Source of the DNA: Fervidifonticultor_A sp037443565
Lineage (GTDB): Bacteria; Sysuimicrobiota; Sysuimicrobiia; Sysuimicrobiales; Humicultoraceae
Direction of reading: 5' to 3'
DNA: 64,000 nucleotides
Assembly (NCBI GenBank): GCA_037443565.1
Contig: JBBIOB010000001.1
Location: 1 to 64,000, forward strand
Shown: in pieces, positions 62,205 through 64,000 of the stretch
Layout: each line of letters begins with the position of its first letter
How positions within the stretch are numbered: position 1 is the stretch's first letter
Program-made: the position numbers and the translations under genes
The notes under the pieces: generated by a model
Told to the model about the DNA's origin: nothing
What the model saw: the letters and a program-made list of their open reading frames with translations, nothing else
The model's database searches: none

Positions 62205-62996
62205 CTACGTGCCCACCGGAATCTTCCGCGCGGTCAAGCCCTCACGGATCTTGTCGTAGGTCGACTTCGCTGCGCCCGCCAGCAGCCTTGCGTCGCTGCC
62301 GGCGGCGACGAACCGGAAGCCTTCATCGATCCGCTGCAGCACTTCGTCGGCGCTGCCGGCCATGTATCCTGTCGCGATCCCATTTGCCTTTGCCGCGGCT
62401 TTGACGCGGTCAAGGGCATCTTTGAACTCTGGATGGTCGAATTGTCTGAAAATGCCCAGATTGGCCGAGAGGTCGTTGGGGCCGACGAACAGCACGTCGA
62501 CGCCCGGCACCGCGGCGATCGCCCCGACGTTCTCGAGGGCTTCCAGCGTCTCGATCTGCAGGATCACGAGCACCTGCTCGTTCCACTTCTCGAAGTACTC
62601 GGGCAGGTCCATCCCGTAGCGGCTGATGCGGGTGCCGGCGACACCGCGGATCCCTGCGGGCGGGTACTTCGCGGCGGCGACCGCGGCCTCTGCCTGCTCG
62701 GCGGTGTTGACCATCGGGACGATCATGCCGTAGGCCCCGCGGTCGAACGCCTGCTTGATGAGCCCGACGTCGTTGTTGACGATCCGGACGATGGGCACAA
62801 CCTGGGTGCCGCGCATCGCGCGGAGGAGGTCCTCGACGCGCTCCCATGTCGCGGGGCCGTGCTCGGTATCGATGACGAGCCAGTCGGGTTCGAACGTGGC
62901 AAGCAGTTCGGCGATCGACGGCGAGGGGATGCTGACCCAGTGGCCGACGGCGGGCAGTCCCTGCTTGAGACGGGCCTTCACGTGATTGATGAGCAT
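62205..62996 (-). CDS. HpcH/HpaI-type class II aldolase
   Basis: 263 residues: GLPAVGHWVSIPSPSIAELL, DWLVIDTEHGPATWERVEDL (the conserved H..D/E metal region), VPIVRIVNNDVGLIKQAFDR, IVPMVNTAEQAEAAVAAAKY PPAGIRG, ILQIETLEALENVGAIAAVP (metal Glu), VDVLFVGPNDLSANLG (metal Asp). Likely cleaves 4-hydroxy-2-oxo acids or 2-keto-3-deoxy-L-rhamnonate to pyruvate and an aldehyde. ATG 62996 or the ATG 63017 upstream may be used; GGAGGG precedes the former. Alone on its strand. Confidence 0.85.
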   Translation of the reverse strand: MLINHVKARLKQGLPAVGHWVSIPSPSIAELLATFEPDWLVIDTEHGPATWERVEDLLRAMRGTQVVPIVRIVNNDVGLIKQAFDRGAYGMIVPMVNTAEQAEAAVAAAKYPPAGIRGVAGTRISRYGMDLPEYFEKWNEQVLVILQIETLEALENVGAIAAVPGVDVLFVGPNDLSANLGIFRQFDHPEFKDALDRVKAAAKANGIATGYMAGSADEVLQRIDEGFRFVAAGSDARLLAGAAKSTYDKIREGLTARKIPVGT

Positions 62997-63157
62997 GAGT
63001 GGCGGTCCCTCCAGCAAGATGTGGGCAACCGGATCAGGGGGTTCACCTCATTACTTAGACGCCGGGCGCTTCCGACCCTTGCCGCGTCGCACGTCGGTCC
63101 TCCCAACGTGGAGTGCGCCCACGGCGTCCAACAGTCAGGGACAGCCCTGCAGGGAGG

Positions 63158-64000
63158 ATGACCCGGGATCGCCGCGCTCAGGGGACCACTCTGTATGCCA
63201 CCGAACTGCTTGTCGCCAACAGCAACCGGGGCGAGGCGCTGCTGCGGCCGCAGGCGTGGCAAGGAATCACGGCCACCCTCGACGCCTACCAGCACCTGGG
63301 CGTGCGCGCGGTGAAGGTGGCGATCAAGTACCCGATCCTGGTCTCGGGGTTTCCGCGCTCATCCGAGTACCTCGCCTACTACCGGCGCCTGGGTGACGAG
63401 CTGCGCCGGCGCAACCTGAAGTTCCTCGCGCAGATGACGACGACGTTCCGCGAGCCGGCGTTCGGCAGCCTGCCGGTCGAGGACCACTACACCGGGCTCA
63501 CCTGGACGCGGTTCACGCAGGAGAAGCGCCAGATGGCGGAGACCATCATCCGCGAGATCCGGCCCGACTTCCTGACCATCGAGAACGAGCCGCACACCCA
63601 GCAGGCCAACACCGGGATGACCTTCTCCGTTCAGAGCATGACCGATCTCGTCCAGGCCGTCCTCGCCGGGCTCGACCGCCGCCGGACGCTGGTCGGCGCC
63701 GGCGCTGGCACCTGGGACGACCTGGCGTACATGCAGAACCTGGCCCGTACCCCGGTAGACTACCTCGACATGCACATCTACCCCATCAACCGCGACTTCG
63801 TCACGGACCGCGCGTTCCGCATCTCCGACATCGCGCAGCGGGCCAACAAGCGGCTGTTCCTGGGCGAGGCGTGGCTCTACAAGGCGCGGGACGGCGAGCT
63901 CGGCGGCGCGCCGGTGGCCGCGGCGCCGGCGCTCTTTGCCCGCGACGCGTTCAGCTTCTGGGAGCCGCTCGACGTCGAATTCGTGACTGTGATGGCGCGA
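63158..64000 (+). CDS. Clan GH-A-like glycoside hydrolase, partial (runs off window)
   Basis: 281 codons open to the window end. TLYATELLVANSNRGEALLR, GVRAVKVAIKYPILVSGFPR, PDFLTIENEPHTQQANTG, VDYLDMHIYPINRDF and RLFLGEAWLYK. The NEP motif (acid/base Glu) and a later Glu in GEAW on strands 4 and 7 are the pattern of TIM-barrel retaining glycosidases (GH5/GH53-like). ATG 63158 has a G-rich run immediately before it but poor spacing; no signal peptide is seen, so the true N-terminus may be missing or in another frame. The substrate cannot be told. Confidence 0.65.
   Translation, partial: MTRDRRAQGTTLYATELLVANSNRGEALLRPQAWQGITATLDAYQHLGVRAVKVAIKYPILVSGFPRSSEYLAYYRRLGDELRRRNLKFLAQMTTTFREPAFGSLPVEDHYTGLTWTRFTQEKRQMAETIIREIRPDFLTIENEPHTQQANTGMTFSVQSMTDLVQAVLAGLDRRRTLVGAGAGTWDDLAYMQNLARTPVDYLDMHIYPINRDFVTDRAFRISDIAQRANKRLFLGEAWLYKARDGELGGAPVAAAPALFARDAFSFWEPLDVEFVTVMAR

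Noticed and set aside
62870..62900. GGGTTCGAAC resembling a tRNA T-loop
   Set aside because: Lies inside the HpcH/HpaI aldolase gene; no acceptor or anticodon stems around it.

Overview
High-GC bacterial chromosome fragment with no rRNA, tRNA, IS element, prophage structure or CRISPR array that I could see. The gene content (a UPF0182 membrane protein, single-chain NifJ paired with a dihydroorotate-dehydrogenase-like protein, three Uma2 proteins, very many PIN-domain toxin-antitoxin pairs, leaderless promoters) suggests an uncultivated terrestrial high-GC lineage, for example Sysuimicrobiota/CSP1-3, Rokubacteria or Chloroflexota-like. The sequence alone does not decide which.

Layout. 1-2080: partial glpD plus an alkyl-DHAP-synthase-like FAD enzyme. 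2230-7547: toxin-antitoxin (TA) pairs, Fic, PIN proteins and Uma2. 7794-18371: a defence cluster (nucleotidyltransferase, NERD, Mrr, HNH fused to half an HsdS, RhuM, HsdR, PLD-EVE, AlbA_2), much of it truncated or fused. 18368-20480: broken vapBC, a third Uma2, and remnants of an SDR/tspO operon facing a CarH-like B12 regulator. 20486-29313: M15 peptidase, TA pairs, a ThDP enzyme, cspA, MFS, a beta-propeller protein and more remnants. 29518-52345: the conserved metabolic backbone (ADP-forming acyl-CoA synthetase, UPF0182, ABC ATPase, STAND regulator, M20 peptidase, nifJ operon, guaB, transporters, lhgO). 52354-64000: a selenoprotein, a cyclic-di-GMP riboswitch in front of an HD-GYP gene, MBL and M19 hydrolases, MFS, DinB, a TA pair, threonine synthase, an HpcH/HpaI aldolase and a partial glycosidase.

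Four things stand out. (1) A GrdB-like selenoprotein is read through an in-frame UGA (UxxC motif) followed by a SECIS-like hairpin. (2) A GEMM-I (cyclic-di-GMP-I) riboswitch precedes an HD-GYP-family gene, suggesting feedback on the second messenger. (3) The accessory regions carry more than a dozen places where two unrelated gene fragments are joined end to end, several of them in frame, which removed hsdM, half of hsdS, the Fic domain of RhuM and the N-terminus of HsdR. (4) The TA genes share one promoter design: a sigma70 promoter whose spacer holds a palindrome and whose -10 box ends 6 nt before the start codon, so the mRNA should be leaderless. The three Uma2 genes share a different, extended -10 promoter at a fixed distance from a GTG start.

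All family names are from reading protein motifs by eye; no database search was run.
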